Below, piece after piece: positions 20,467-28,359 of a stretch of DNA of 33,817 nucleotides. The stretch spans positions 1 through 33,817 of the forward strand of contig JBKXSZ010000016.1 in assembly GCA_047017005.1 (NCBI GenBank), written 5' to 3'. The notes below the pieces were generated by a model. It was not told where the DNA came from, made no database searches, and worked only from the letters and a program-made list of their open reading frames with translations. Made by a program: the position numbers and the translations under genes. Every line of letters starts with the position of its first letter. Position 1 is the first letter of the stretch. The DNA comes from JBKXSZ01 sp047017005. Lineage in GTDB: Bacteria; Bacillota; Clostridia; TANB77; CAG-508.

Positions 20467-22869
20467 ATGGGAAATATCGTTCTATTAGATGATTTAACAA
20501 TTAACAAAATAGCAGCAGGAGAGGTTATTGAAAGACCAGCTTCTGTTATAAAAGAAATGGTAGAAAACTCTATTGATGCAGGTGCTACTAATATTTCTAT
20601 AGAAATTCGAAATGGAGGTATTTCATATATTCGTGTTACGGATAATGGAAAAGGAATTGCAAAGGATGATATGGAAATGGCTTTTGAAAGACATGCAACA
20701 AGTAAGATTAGGGAAGCAGGTGACTTAGAAAATGTTCGTTCTATGGGGTTCCGTGGAGAGGCTTTAGCAAGTATTGCAGCTGTTGCAAATGTAGAAATGG
20801 TATCTAAAACCAGAGATAGTCAGATAGGGAATCGAATCGTAGTAGAAGCAGGAAAAACATTAGAAAATGAAGAAACAGGTTGCCCTGTTGGAACTAGCAT
20901 TACAGTTACGAATCTATTTTTTAATACACCAGTAAGATATAAGTTTTTAAAGAAAGATTATACAGAGTCAGGATATATTGAAGATGCTATTACTCATTTA
21001 GCATTAGTACATCCAGAAATTAGCTTCCGTTTTATTAATACAGGAAAAACGATTATTCAAACAAATGGAAGTGGTGACATGAATAGTGTTATCTATGCTA
21101 TTTATGGAAAAGATATTGCAGAAGGAGTACTTCCACTTCATTATGAATATGAGGGAATTACAATAAAAGGTGTTGTTGGAAAACCAGAAATTGCACGTTC
21201 AAATCGTTCTAACCAAATATTTTTTGTAAATAAACGATATGTAAAAGATAAAACATTATCTGCTGGGACAGAAAAAGGTTTTAAAGGTTTGTTGCCTATT
21301 GGTAAATATGGTTTTGTTATTATGAATGTAGAAGTGGCACCAAATAAAGTGGATGTTAATGTTCACCCTGCAAAACTAGAGGTTCGTTTTGAAGAAGAAG
21401 GAAATGTATTTAAAGCAGTATATCATGCAGTAAAAGATACCTTACTAAAAGCTGAATTAGTAGCGAATACAGAAAAGCCTTCTGAAAGAGAAATAACAAA
21501 TATAGAGAAAACAGTAGAAAGTACACCAATTGCAGATTTTAGTACAATGGTTGCTACTCCAGACAGAGAAAAGAGTAGATTTGGGGGATTATTCCGTAAA
21601 AGGGAAAAAGAACTAGAAGACGAAGAAGAGAAAGAAAATGTACTTGCACAAATTTACCAAAATAAAAACGGACTAACACAAGAAGTAAAAGTGCCAGAAG
21701 AAAAAGTAGAAATAGAAGATAAAGAGATAGACAAACAGGAAGAAAAAAGACCTAATACACGAAATGCACAAGTTACTGACAGTACAATTGTAATTGGAGC
21801 AAAGAAATTTAATACTATGGAGGTTCCTTCATATGACTATGATGCAAGTGGATTAGACAAGACGATGGTGATTCAAAAAGATGAGATTGCAAAGCTTGCC
21901 GAAAATGATGAGGATAGACCAATTTATAATACAGAAGTAGAAACACCTAAAGAAGAGCAAGTAGGAGCAATGGCACAAATATTAGAAATGCAAAGAAAGC
22001 TAAAAGAAGAGATAGAATTAGCAGAAAAACAGGACAAAAAAGAAATTGAAAGTTTTGACAAAACAATGAAATTAGATGTAAAAGAAATGCTACATAAAAT
22101 AGACCATATGGATACTAATAATCAAAACGATGTAGTAGGATTTGAAGAAATGTATGTAAAAACTTTCGGAAAACTTCCAGCTTCTACAGAGGAACAGAAA
22201 AAAGAGGAAGAAAAGAAATTTAGTGCTTACGAATTAATAAAAGATAATAATGTATCTGTTTTTGAAACGGATAAGGGTATAGCCACAAGACCAAATTATA
22301 AATTTATTGGAATTGTATTTACTACTTATATTATTATTGAAATGGATAATGAGATGTATATTATAGACCAACATGCAGCACATGAAAGAATTATGTATGA
22401 AAAGGTAAAGAAAAACTACTATAATGATAAAACAAAAGATTCACAATTGATGCTATTACCAGATATTATTACTTTAACACATAAAGAAATGGACATCGCA
22501 AAAGAGAATATGGAAATGTTCGAAAAAGCAGGATTTATGTTAGAAGAATTTGGAGAAAATACAATCAAATTAACAGGAGCTCCTGATATGTGTATTGATT
22601 TAGACACGAAGGAACTATTTATGGAGACATTGGACGAAATTAATACTGTAGCAAGAACCGCAAAACAAGAAAAAGAAGAGCGCTTTATTGCGACTGTTGC
22701 ATGTAAGGCAGCAGTAAAGGCGCATATGGCATTAACAAAAGCAGAAGTGGATAGTTTAATGGAAGAATTATTGGTACTTCCGAATCCATTTACTTGTCCA
22801 CATGGAAGACCAACTGCAATAAAAATGAGCAGAACGGATATTGAAAAGAAATTTGCAAGAAGAAAATAG
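20467..22869 (+). CDS. mutL: DNA mismatch repair protein MutL
   Basis: An 800-residue MutL that links mismatch recognition to strand incision. The start is ATG 20467 with GAGGGAG upstream; the frame extension to 20440 lacks a site. Residues 1-335 are the GHKL ATPase: EMVENSIDAGA at 30-40 with E33 and N34, then DNGKGI and GFRGEALASI, and HPAKLEVRFE near 301-310. A long acidic, Lys/Glu-rich linker of about 270 residues follows, making it longer than the usual 620-650. The C-terminal endonuclease domain is present: DQHAAHERIMYE from D634, ACKAAVKAHMAL, and CPHGRPTAI from C777, the metal-site motifs of nicking MutL proteins. No mutS lies upstream, unlike the common mutS-mutL pair. Confidence 0.96.
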   Translation: MGNIVLLDDLTINKIAAGEVIERPASVIKEMVENSIDAGATNISIEIRNGGISYIRVTDNGKGIAKDDMEMAFERHATSKIREAGDLENVRSMGFRGEALASIAAVANVEMVSKTRDSQIGNRIVVEAGKTLENEETGCPVGTSITVTNLFFNTPVRYKFLKKDYTESGYIEDAITHLALVHPEISFRFINTGKTIIQTNGSGDMNSVIYAIYGKDIAEGVLPLHYEYEGITIKGVVGKPEIARSNRSNQIFFVNKRYVKDKTLSAGTEKGFKGLLPIGKYGFVIMNVEVAPNKVDVNVHPAKLEVRFEEEGNVFKAVYHAVKDTLLKAELVANTEKPSEREITNIEKTVESTPIADFSTMVATPDREKSRFGGLFRKREKELEDEEEKENVLAQIYQNKNGLTQEVKVPEEKVEIEDKEIDKQEEKRPNTRNAQVTDSTIVIGAKKFNTMEVPSYDYDASGLDKTMVIQKDEIAKLAENDEDRPIYNTEVETPKEEQVGAMAQILEMQRKLKEEIELAEKQDKKEIESFDKTMKLDVKEMLHKIDHMDTNNQNDVVGFEEMYVKTFGKLPASTEEQKKEEEKKFSAYELIKDNNVSVFETDKGIATRPNYKFIGIVFTTYIIIEMDNEMYIIDQHAAHERIMYEKVKKNYYNDKTKDSQLMLLPDIITLTHKEMDIAKENMEMFEKAGFMLEEFGENTIKLTGAPDMCIDLDTKELFMETLDEINTVARTAKQEKEERFIATVACKAAVKAHMALTKAEVDSLMEELLVLPNPFTCPHGRPTAIKMSRTDIEKKFARRK

Positions 22870-22936
22870 AAGGTTGAGAAAGTGCTTGTTATCAGATTAA
22901 CTTAGAAGAAAATTTAAATAATAGGGAGAGAAAATA

Positions 22937-23365
22937 ATGGGATTTATACCAGCTATCTTTTTTATGCTATATTTAGTAGCTATACTTGCTACCTACTATA
23001 GTATGCATAATACAGAAAAGAAGAAACGAATCTTATTTTTGCTAGTAGGAACTGGAGTTCTATATGCTATTAGTTGGGTAGCCTATACAATTATGTTTCA
23101 ATTTTCAGGAATTAAAATAGATAATCAAAATGCGTTAAATACGATAAAGACTAGTATGCTATTAATTTTAACACCAGTAAATGTATTAGTTTTATTACCT
23201 TTTATTGGAAGAAACATTACAAAATTAACAGAAAAGACAATAGATGAGAATTCTTTTAAAAAAAGAATTTTCGGAGCTATCCTTGTTTTTATTGTTTTCC
23301 TTATCTTAGAGATGATATATACGAAAAGTACTTTGATATATATGATTGAAACTTTTGCGAAATAG
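22937..23365 (+). CDS. Small four-span membrane protein of unknown function
   Basis: 142 residues with four predicted membrane segments: about 4-22 (PAIFFMLYLVAILATYYS), 31-53 (ILFLLVGTGVLYAISWVAYT), 70-90 (LLILTPVNVLVLLPFIG) and 109-130 (IFGAILVFIVFLILEMIY). The loops after segments 1 and 3 are basic (HNTEKKKR, and around NSFKKR), so the N-terminus is probably outside by the positive-inside rule. I do not recognise a family. It lies 67 bp after mutL and 59 bp before miaA on the same strand with no terminator between, so it is likely cotranscribed. GGGAGAG precedes the ATG. Confidence 0.8.
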   Translation: MGFIPAIFFMLYLVAILATYYSMHNTEKKKRILFLLVGTGVLYAISWVAYTIMFQFSGIKIDNQNALNTIKTSMLLILTPVNVLVLLPFIGRNITKLTEKTIDENSFKKRIFGAILVFIVFLILEMIYTKSTLIYMIETFAK

Positions 23366-23424
23366 GAAAGTAGATAAGAAATGATAAAAAAGAGAAGAAG
23401 AACCGTGCAAAAGGAGAAAAGAAA

Positions 23425-24357
23425 ATGGGAAAAAAACCAATGGTAATTGTAATAGCAGGTCCAACAGCTTCCGGAAAAACAGCATTAGGAATAGAACTTG
23501 CTAAAAGGATAAATGGAGAAATTATTTCAAGTGACTCCATGCAAATTTATCAAGATATGAATATAGGAACAGCCAAACCAATAAAAGAAGAAATGCAGGG
23601 AATACCACACCATTTACTGGATTTCGTTTCTCCAGAGGAAAGATATAGTGTAGCAAATTTTAAACAAGATGCTCAAAAAACAATAGAGCAAATTTTAATA
23701 AAAGGAAAGACTCCTATAATAGTAGGTGGAACTGGGTTATATATAAATAGTTTAATTGACGGGATTGACTTCCCAGATATTACAATCGATGAATCCTATC
23801 GTACAGAGTTAGATAAGATAGCAAAAAAGCAAGGACTAGAAGTTCTATATAAACAAGCACAGCAAATTGACCCAGAAGCAATGAAACAGATTAGTCCTAA
23901 AGATAAAAAAAGAATTTGTCGTGTATTAGAAATCTATCATCAAACAGGAAAAACAAAGACAGAACAAGAAAAAGAATCCAGAAAAAAAGGTGTGCCTTAT
24001 GATTACTTGGTATTTGCCATTGACATGAAAAGAGAACTGCTTTATGATAGAATCAATAGACGAGTGGACAAGATGATACAACAAGGCTTAATACAAGAAG
24101 TAAAAAATCTACTAAGAAAATATAAGACATTTCCAACTGCAATGCAAGGTTTAGGCTATAAAGAGGTAGTAGAATATTTAATTGGTAATATAAACAAAGA
24201 AGAAATGATAGAAAAAATAAAACAAGAAACTAGGAGATATGCGAAAAGACAGTTAACCTGGTTTCGTAGAAATAAGCAAACAATTTGGTTAGATGGAACA
24301 AAAGAAATACAAAATAATGTTGCGATTATTTTGGAGGGAATTAAAGAACGTGGATAG
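23425..24357 (+). CDS. miaA: tRNA dimethylallyltransferase MiaA
   Basis: A 310-residue enzyme that transfers dimethylallyl from DMAPP to N6 of A37 in tRNAs reading UNN codons. The P-loop GPTASGKT is at 12-19. Asp of SSDSMQIYQ (about 35-43) is the general base region. GTAKP, IPHHLLDFVSP, VGGTGLYINSLIDG and KRICRVLEIYHQTGK are standard family segments. MQGLGYKEVVEYL and RRYAKRQLTWFR mark the tRNA-binding C-terminal part. Length is normal. AAAGGAG lies before the ATG. It follows mutL as in many Bacillota, with one membrane protein in between, and overlaps the next gene by 8 nt. hfq, often next, is absent. Confidence 0.97.
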   Translation: MGKKPMVIVIAGPTASGKTALGIELAKRINGEIISSDSMQIYQDMNIGTAKPIKEEMQGIPHHLLDFVSPEERYSVANFKQDAQKTIEQILIKGKTPIIVGGTGLYINSLIDGIDFPDITIDESYRTELDKIAKKQGLEVLYKQAQQIDPEAMKQISPKDKKRICRVLEIYHQTGKTKTEQEKESRKKGVPYDYLVFAIDMKRELLYDRINRRVDKMIQQGLIQEVKNLLRKYKTFPTAMQGLGYKEVVEYLIGNINKEEMIEKIKQETRRYAKRQLTWFRRNKQTIWLDGTKEIQNNVAIILEGIKERG

Positions 24358-25738
24358 AAAAAAGAAAAGTCAAAAAGGATATCCTAAAAATGCAAAAAAA
24401 GGCAAAAAAGTAGAAACACAAATTATCTTAGAAGATGCAAATGTGATAGAACAAGAAAAAAGTAAAGCAAAACAAAATAAAAAAGCAAATAAAGGAAAAG
24501 TACAAAATAAAAATCTTAACACAATGAAAATTGTTCTTGTTAGCATTATTGCAATTGCTATTATTGGGTATTGCATTTATGGTATCTATAATTTAATAAA
24601 ACAGCCAACCGATAAGTTCACAGTAGAAGAAGGTAGCGTATCTGAGGAAGAAGAAGCAGTAGGCTATCTAATTCGTGATGAAAAGATGGTACAAGGTGAA
24701 AACTATAAGAACGGAATTTTACCAATCAAAGCAGAAGGTGAAAGAGCAGCAAACGGAGAATCTATTTTCCGTTACTATAGTAACAACGAAGAGGAATTAA
24801 CGAAAAAGATAGAAGAGTTAGATGCTAAGATAGATGAAGCACTATCCAAAGAAACAGAAACTTTCTCTAGTGATATTAAGGTATTAGATAAACAAATATC
24901 AGAGAAAATAAATAGTATTTATCAATGTAAGGATATGCAGAAAATAAAAGAATACAAAAAAGATATTGAAAATTATGTTACTAAAAAAGCAAAAATAGCT
25001 GGTGAGCTAAGTCCAGCAGGTTCGTATACCAAAGAACTAATAAAAGAAAGAAGCGATTATGAAAACAAATTAAACTCTTCTACTGAATATGTAAAAGCAC
25101 CAATGGGGGGGATTGTTTCTTATCGTATTGATGGACTAGAAGATGTCCTTACACCAACAGATTTTAGTACTATTACAAAAGAAACATTAGAAAAGCTAAA
25201 TATGAAAACAGGTCAGATAATACCAACTAGTACAGAAAGTGGAAAAATTATTAATAATTTTATCTGTTATATGGCATGTATTAGCAATTCAGAAAATGCA
25301 AAAGAAATAGAAGTAGGGAAAAAAATAAAATTAAGATTATCCAATGGAGATGAAATTGATGCAAAATTAGAATATAAATCACAAGAAGAAGATTCCTATG
25401 TTTTAATTTTCTCTTTTAACGATGATATTCAAGAATTAACAAGTTACCGAAAGACATCTGTTGATATTATTTGGTGGAGTTATTCTGGATTAAAAGTTCC
25501 GAATAGTGCTATTTGCTATAACGGAGAAAAAGCATATGTGGTACGTAATCGTGCGGGATATTTAGACAAAATTTTAGTTAAAGTAGACAAGAAAAACGAG
25601 AATTATTCTATTGTTGAAAATTATTCTACAGAAGAATTAAAAGAGCTAGGATATTCGACAAAAGAAATCATAAATCGAAAGTCTATCTCTCTTTATGATG
25701 AAATAGTTTTGAATCCTGACTTATCAAAAGTTCAATAA
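24350..25738 (+). CDS. HlyD-like membrane-anchored envelope protein
   Basis: A 462-residue protein. The start is the GTG at 24350, inside the end of miaA, because GGAGGG lies 12 nt upstream; the longer frame begins within miaA without a site. A Lys-rich cytoplasmic N-terminus (1-58) is followed by one membrane span at about 60-83. The extracellular part has an acidic segment, a coiled coil of about 90 residues (EELDAKIDEALSKETETFSS to LIKERSDYENKLNSS), then a lipoyl-like hairpin EYVKAPMGGIVSYRIDG and beta-rich stretches (KIKLRLSNGDEIDAKLEYKS). This order is that of HlyD/membrane-fusion proteins, though a Gram-positive has no periplasm. No transporter genes are adjacent; it precedes sepF. A role in cell-envelope or division-site assembly is only a guess from position. 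Confidence 0.75.
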   Translation: MDRKKKSQKGYPKNAKKGKKVETQIILEDANVIEQEKSKAKQNKKANKGKVQNKNLNTMKIVLVSIIAIAIIGYCIYGIYNLIKQPTDKFTVEEGSVSEEEEAVGYLIRDEKMVQGENYKNGILPIKAEGERAANGESIFRYYSNNEEELTKKIEELDAKIDEALSKETETFSSDIKVLDKQISEKINSIYQCKDMQKIKEYKKDIENYVTKKAKIAGELSPAGSYTKELIKERSDYENKLNSSTEYVKAPMGGIVSYRIDGLEDVLTPTDFSTITKETLEKLNMKTGQIIPTSTESGKIINNFICYMACISNSENAKEIEVGKKIKLRLSNGDEIDAKLEYKSQEEDSYVLIFSFNDDIQELTSYRKTSVDIIWWSYSGLKVPNSAICYNGEKAYVVRNRAGYLDKILVKVDKKNENYSIVENYSTEELKELGYSTKEIINRKSISLYDEIVLNPDLSKVQ

Positions 25739-25757
25739 AATTGAAGAATAAGTCGAA

Positions 25758-25796
25758 AAATTAGCTGCAATATTACAAAAATATTACAGCTAATTT
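25758..25796 (+). terminator. Possible terminator before sepF
   Basis: AAATTAGCTG and CAGCTAATTT pair, and an inner AATATT / AATATT stem extends the hairpin. The T tract is interrupted (TTTAAAATTTT), so it may be leaky. Confidence 0.55.
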
Positions 25797-25823
25797 AAAA
25801 TTTTATGACAATGGTCAAAAAAC

Positions 25824-25852
25824 TTGACAAGAGGCCGGAAAAGATAGATACT
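25824..25852 (+). promoter_or_regulatory. sepF promoter
   Basis: TTGACA (25824-25829) and GATACT (25847-25852), 17 bp apart, about 65 bp before the ATG. Confidence 0.55.
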
Positions 25853-25916
25853 ATTAGCATGAAATAAAAAGAGAAAAATACAAATGAGAAATGAAGAGTA
25901 TTAGGAGGTTTTATAA

Positions 25917-26387
25917 ATGGCAGGAGCTATCATGAACAAAGTTTGGGATTTATTTGGAATGGATGCAGCAAGAGACGATGAAGAAGAATTAGATGATGTA
26001 TATGATTATGAAAATGAGGATATAGAAGAGGAAGAACCAGAAGAAAGAGGAATTTTTGGTAGAAAGAACAAAGTGGTAAATATGCCACAAGTACAACAAA
26101 TTAGAATGGTAATTTCACAACCAACAACATTTGACCAAGCAGAAGAAATCTGCATTTACCTAAAAGAAAAAAAATCTATCATTGTTAACTTAGAATATGT
26201 TAACAAAGACGTTGCAAGACGTATAATAGATGTTATTAGTGGTGCAGTAAAAGTACTAGATGCTCATATGCAAAAAATATCAAATTCTATTTTCTTAGTA
26301 GCACCAACAAACTATGAAATTTCAAACGAAATGGCAAGAGAAGAGATAAAAAATAAATTATCTGTATCATGGCTAAAAAATAATTAA
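25917..26387 (+). CDS. sepF: Cell division protein SepF
   Basis: A 156-residue division protein that bends and tethers FtsZ filaments at the septal membrane. The N-terminal MAGAIMNKVWDLFGMD is the amphipathic membrane-binding helix. An acidic linker at 20-45 (DEEELDDVYDYENEDIEEEE) follows. The SepF core is at about 60-140: IRMVISQPTTFDQAEEICIY, KSIIVNLEYVNKDVARRIID, then VISGAVKVLDAHMQKISNSI and FLVAPTNYEIS, all typical. AGGAGG precedes the ATG. It is 17 bp upstream of divIVA, the common Bacillota arrangement of division-site genes; ylmE and ylmG homologues that often accompany it are missing. Confidence 0.95.
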   Translation: MAGAIMNKVWDLFGMDAARDDEEELDDVYDYENEDIEEEEPEERGIFGRKNKVVNMPQVQQIRMVISQPTTFDQAEEICIYLKEKKSIIVNLEYVNKDVARRIIDVISGAVKVLDAHMQKISNSIFLVAPTNYEISNEMAREEIKNKLSVSWLKNN

Positions 26388-26404
26388 ATTCAGGAGGTAG
26401 AAGA

Positions 26405-26854
26405 ATGCTTACTCCATTAGACATAGAAAATAAAAAATTCGCAAAGCAGATGATGAACGGGTATAGTGTAGAAGAAGTAGATGATTTTCTAGATGAAATA
26501 ACAGAAGATTATGGAAAACTATATAAAGAGAACACTGCGATAAAGGAACAATTAGAAGAAACAAAACAAAGCTTAGAACACTATCAAAGCATTGAATCCA
26601 CTCTTCAAAATACTTTAGTAATGGCACAATCAACTGCAGAAGACGTAAAGAAGGTAGCACAACAACAAGCAGACCAGATTATTAAAGATGCACAAGGTGA
26701 AGCTAAAAATTCAATTACAGAGTTAGAGCAACAAATAACAATGAAACAACATGAATTGAATGACATGAAACAAAAATTTGATGTGTATAAAGCAAAAATG
26801 GAAGCTTTACTAATTTCTCAATTAGAACTTTTAAAAGATATTAATAAAGAATAA
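26405..26854 (+). CDS. divIVA: DivIVA domain protein
   Basis: A 149-residue coiled-coil protein that recognises negatively curved membrane at poles and septa and recruits division or sporulation partners. The N-terminal membrane-binding domain is LTPLDIENKKFAKQMMNGYS, VEEVDDFLDEITEDYGKLY, matching the DivIVA pattern (F-x-x-x-x-x-G-Y-x-x-x-E-V-D-x-F-L). Residues 45-145 are a coiled coil, rich in Gln and Glu, with a break near KDAQGEAKNS. It ends KDINKE without a conserved C-terminal motif. CAGGAGGTAG precedes the ATG. It shares a transcript with sepF and ends at a terminator 16 bp downstream. Confidence 0.94.
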   Translation: MLTPLDIENKKFAKQMMNGYSVEEVDDFLDEITEDYGKLYKENTAIKEQLEETKQSLEHYQSIESTLQNTLVMAQSTAEDVKKVAQQQADQIIKDAQGEAKNSITELEQQITMKQHELNDMKQKFDVYKAKMEALLISQLELLKDINKE

Positions 26855-26869
26855 ATTAAAATAAAACAC

Positions 26870-26898
26870 AAAGAGGTAACTTTTGTTACTTCTTTTTT
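26870..26898 (+). terminator. Terminator of the sepF-divIVA unit
   Basis: AAAGAGGTAAC pairs with GTTACTTCTTT (one G-U pair), loop TTTT, then T tract. Confidence 0.88.
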
Positions 26899-26957
26899 CA
26901 TCTTTACTAAGTTGCTAAAAAGCAAAGAAAACATCCGAAACTTTTTATGTAAAGGTG

Positions 26958-26986
26958 TTGATAAAATCGAAAAAATACGCTATAAT
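26958..26986 (+). promoter_or_regulatory. Upstream rsmD promoter
   Basis: TTGATA (26958-26963) and TATAAT (26981-26986) with 17-bp spacing, a strong match. It would give a leader of about 120 nt before rsmD. Confidence 0.65.
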
Positions 26987-27063
26987 AACTAAAGCAAAAT
27001 TATTACAATAGGATAAAAATGTTACAGAACTGTTAAGTGTATGTTACATTTCGATTAATAATA

Positions 27064-27091
27064 TTGACATATAGAAAAAATCGAATAAAAT
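27064..27091 (+). promoter_or_regulatory. Proximal rsmD promoter
   Basis: TTGACA (27064-27069) and TAAAAT (27086-27091), 16 bp apart, with a short leader to the ATG at 27115. Confidence 0.6.
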
Positions 27092-27114
27092 AGAGATAAT
27101 TGAAGAGGTAATCT

Positions 27115-27675
27115 ATGAGAGTAATCAGTGGAACAGCACGTGGCACCAAGCTATATTCTTTAGATGGTGTAACAACGAGACCAACTTTAGATAGAGTAAA
27201 AGAATCTTTATTTAATATCTTGCAACATAAAGTGCAAGAGGCGAATGTGTTAGATTTATTTGCTGGAAGTGGAGCTTTAGGAATTGAAGCAGTTAGCAGA
27301 GGCGCAAAACGAGCTGTCTTTTGTGATAAATCACCAGAAGCAATAGAGGTAATAGAAAAAAATATACACAAAACAAAAATGCAGAATAAATCTGTTATAA
27401 TAAAAAAAGATTATAGGAAGGCATTAGAAGAATTAAAAACAAACAAAGAAATATTTGATTTAATTTTCTTGGATCCTCCGTACGAATCTAATTTAGCAAT
27501 AGAAGCGACAACACAAATACTTACATTTGATATATTAACGAAAGATGGAATGCTAGTAATAGAAACTGATGACAAAAATAGAATATTAGAAAAGATAGAA
27601 AATTTAAATATAGAGGTACAAGATTTAAGAAAATATGGTAGAGCCTACCTAATATTTTTAAATCGAAAGGGGTAA
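27115..27675 (+). CDS. rsmD: 16S rRNA (guanine(966)-N(2))-methyltransferase RsmD
   Basis: A 186-residue SAM-dependent enzyme that methylates G966 (E. coli numbering) of 16S rRNA in the small subunit. The N-terminus MRVISGTARGTKLYSLDGVT is the family hallmark. RPTLDRVKESLFNIL, then motif I VLDLFAGSGALGIEAVSRGA (about residues 44-63) bind SAM. The catalytic motif IV is FLDPPYES, with D120 to Y123. LVIETDD is a later strand. Normal length. It begins after GAAGAGGT. It is followed 7 bp later by a coiled-coil gene; coaD, often next to rsmD in Bacillota, is absent. Confidence 0.96.
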   Translation: MRVISGTARGTKLYSLDGVTTRPTLDRVKESLFNILQHKVQEANVLDLFAGSGALGIEAVSRGAKRAVFCDKSPEAIEVIEKNIHKTKMQNKSVIIKKDYRKALEELKTNKEIFDLIFLDPPYESNLAIEATTQILTFDILTKDGMLVIETDDKNRILEKIENLNIEVQDLRKYGRAYLIFLNRKG

Positions 27676-27682
27676 AGAGAGA

Positions 27683-28141
27683 ATGGAAATATTTACACTA
27701 TTAGAAACGTTAGAGGAAATTTTAGAGAATAGTAAAACCATACCTTTTTCTGACAAAGGAATTGTAGATAAAGAAGAAATGCTAGAGATTATAAAAGAAA
27801 TTCGCTTAAAACTACCAGATGAGCTAAAACAGGCAAAATGGGTGAAAGAAGAAAGACAAAGAATTTTAGCGGAGTCTCAAAAAGAAGCGGATGACATAGT
27901 AAAAGAAGCAGAAAATAGAATTATATCTATGATTGATGAACATGAAATTACAAGAAAAGCATATGAACAAAAAGCAGAAATCATTGAAACTGCAAATGAA
28001 ATGTCAAGAGAAATTTCAAAAGGAACCAAAGACTATGCAGACAATATTTTACAGGGCGTTACCAATGCCTTAGAAGATGCTGAAAAGGTATTACAAGATG
28101 CTTTGAAAGTAATTGACAATAACAGAAAAGAATTACAATAA
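27683..28141 (+). CDS. Coiled-coil protein, ATP synthase subunit B-like, function unknown
   Basis: A 152-residue soluble protein, almost wholly helical. Residues 1-58 contain LLETLEEILENSKTIPFSDK, GIVDKEEMLEIIKEIRLKLP; residues 60-150 are a coiled coil rich in Ala, Glu and Lys (KEERQRILAESQKEADDIVK, EAENRIISMIDEHEITRKAY). The pattern matches clostridial proteins usually annotated 'ATPase' or 'ATP synthase F0 subunit B-like' next to rsmD. There is no P-loop and no membrane span, so ATPase activity is not supported. It shows a similar layout to DivIVA-type proteins: a short N-terminal region and a long coiled coil, which may suggest a scaffolding role. It is cotranscribed with rsmD and ends at a terminator. 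Confidence 0.8.
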   Translation: MEIFTLLETLEEILENSKTIPFSDKGIVDKEEMLEIIKEIRLKLPDELKQAKWVKEERQRILAESQKEADDIVKEAENRIISMIDEHEITRKAYEQKAEIIETANEMSREISKGTKDYADNILQGVTNALEDAEKVLQDALKVIDNNRKELQ

Positions 28142-28161
28142 GAAAATAGAAAAAGAATAAC

Positions 28162-28203
28162 AAGATAGTTACTAAATTGTGGATAAGTAGCTATCTTTTT
28201 TGT
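28162..28203 (+). terminator. Terminator of the rsmD unit
   Basis: AAGATAGTTACT pairs with AGTAGCTATCTT (one G-U pair), 12-nt loop, then a T tract. Confidence 0.85.
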
Positions 28204-28290
28204 GATTCTTGCGTTTAAAATAAAGTAAAAAATGTCATTCAAATGTCATCAAAATGTAATATAAAATAGCAAAATAAAGCCCAAAATCCC

Positions 28291-28319
28291 TTGAAACAAT
28301 TGTTTTAAATCGATATAAT
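28291..28319 (+). promoter_or_regulatory. ftsK promoter
   Basis: TTGAAA (28291-28296) and TATAAT (28314-28319), 17 bp apart, about 35 bp before an AGGGAGG site. Confidence 0.75.
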
Positions 28320-28359
28320 AGGAAAGAAGAAAAAGGTTAAAAGGGAGGCCAAATTAAAA

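Noticed and set aside
24293..24349. Longer start of the HlyD-like gene inside miaA
   Set aside because: No ribosome site there, whereas GTG 24350 follows GGAGGG.
27683..28141. ATP synthase B subunit or ATPase, as this family is often named
   Set aside because: No P-loop, no membrane span and no ATP synthase genes nearby; only the coiled coil is similar.
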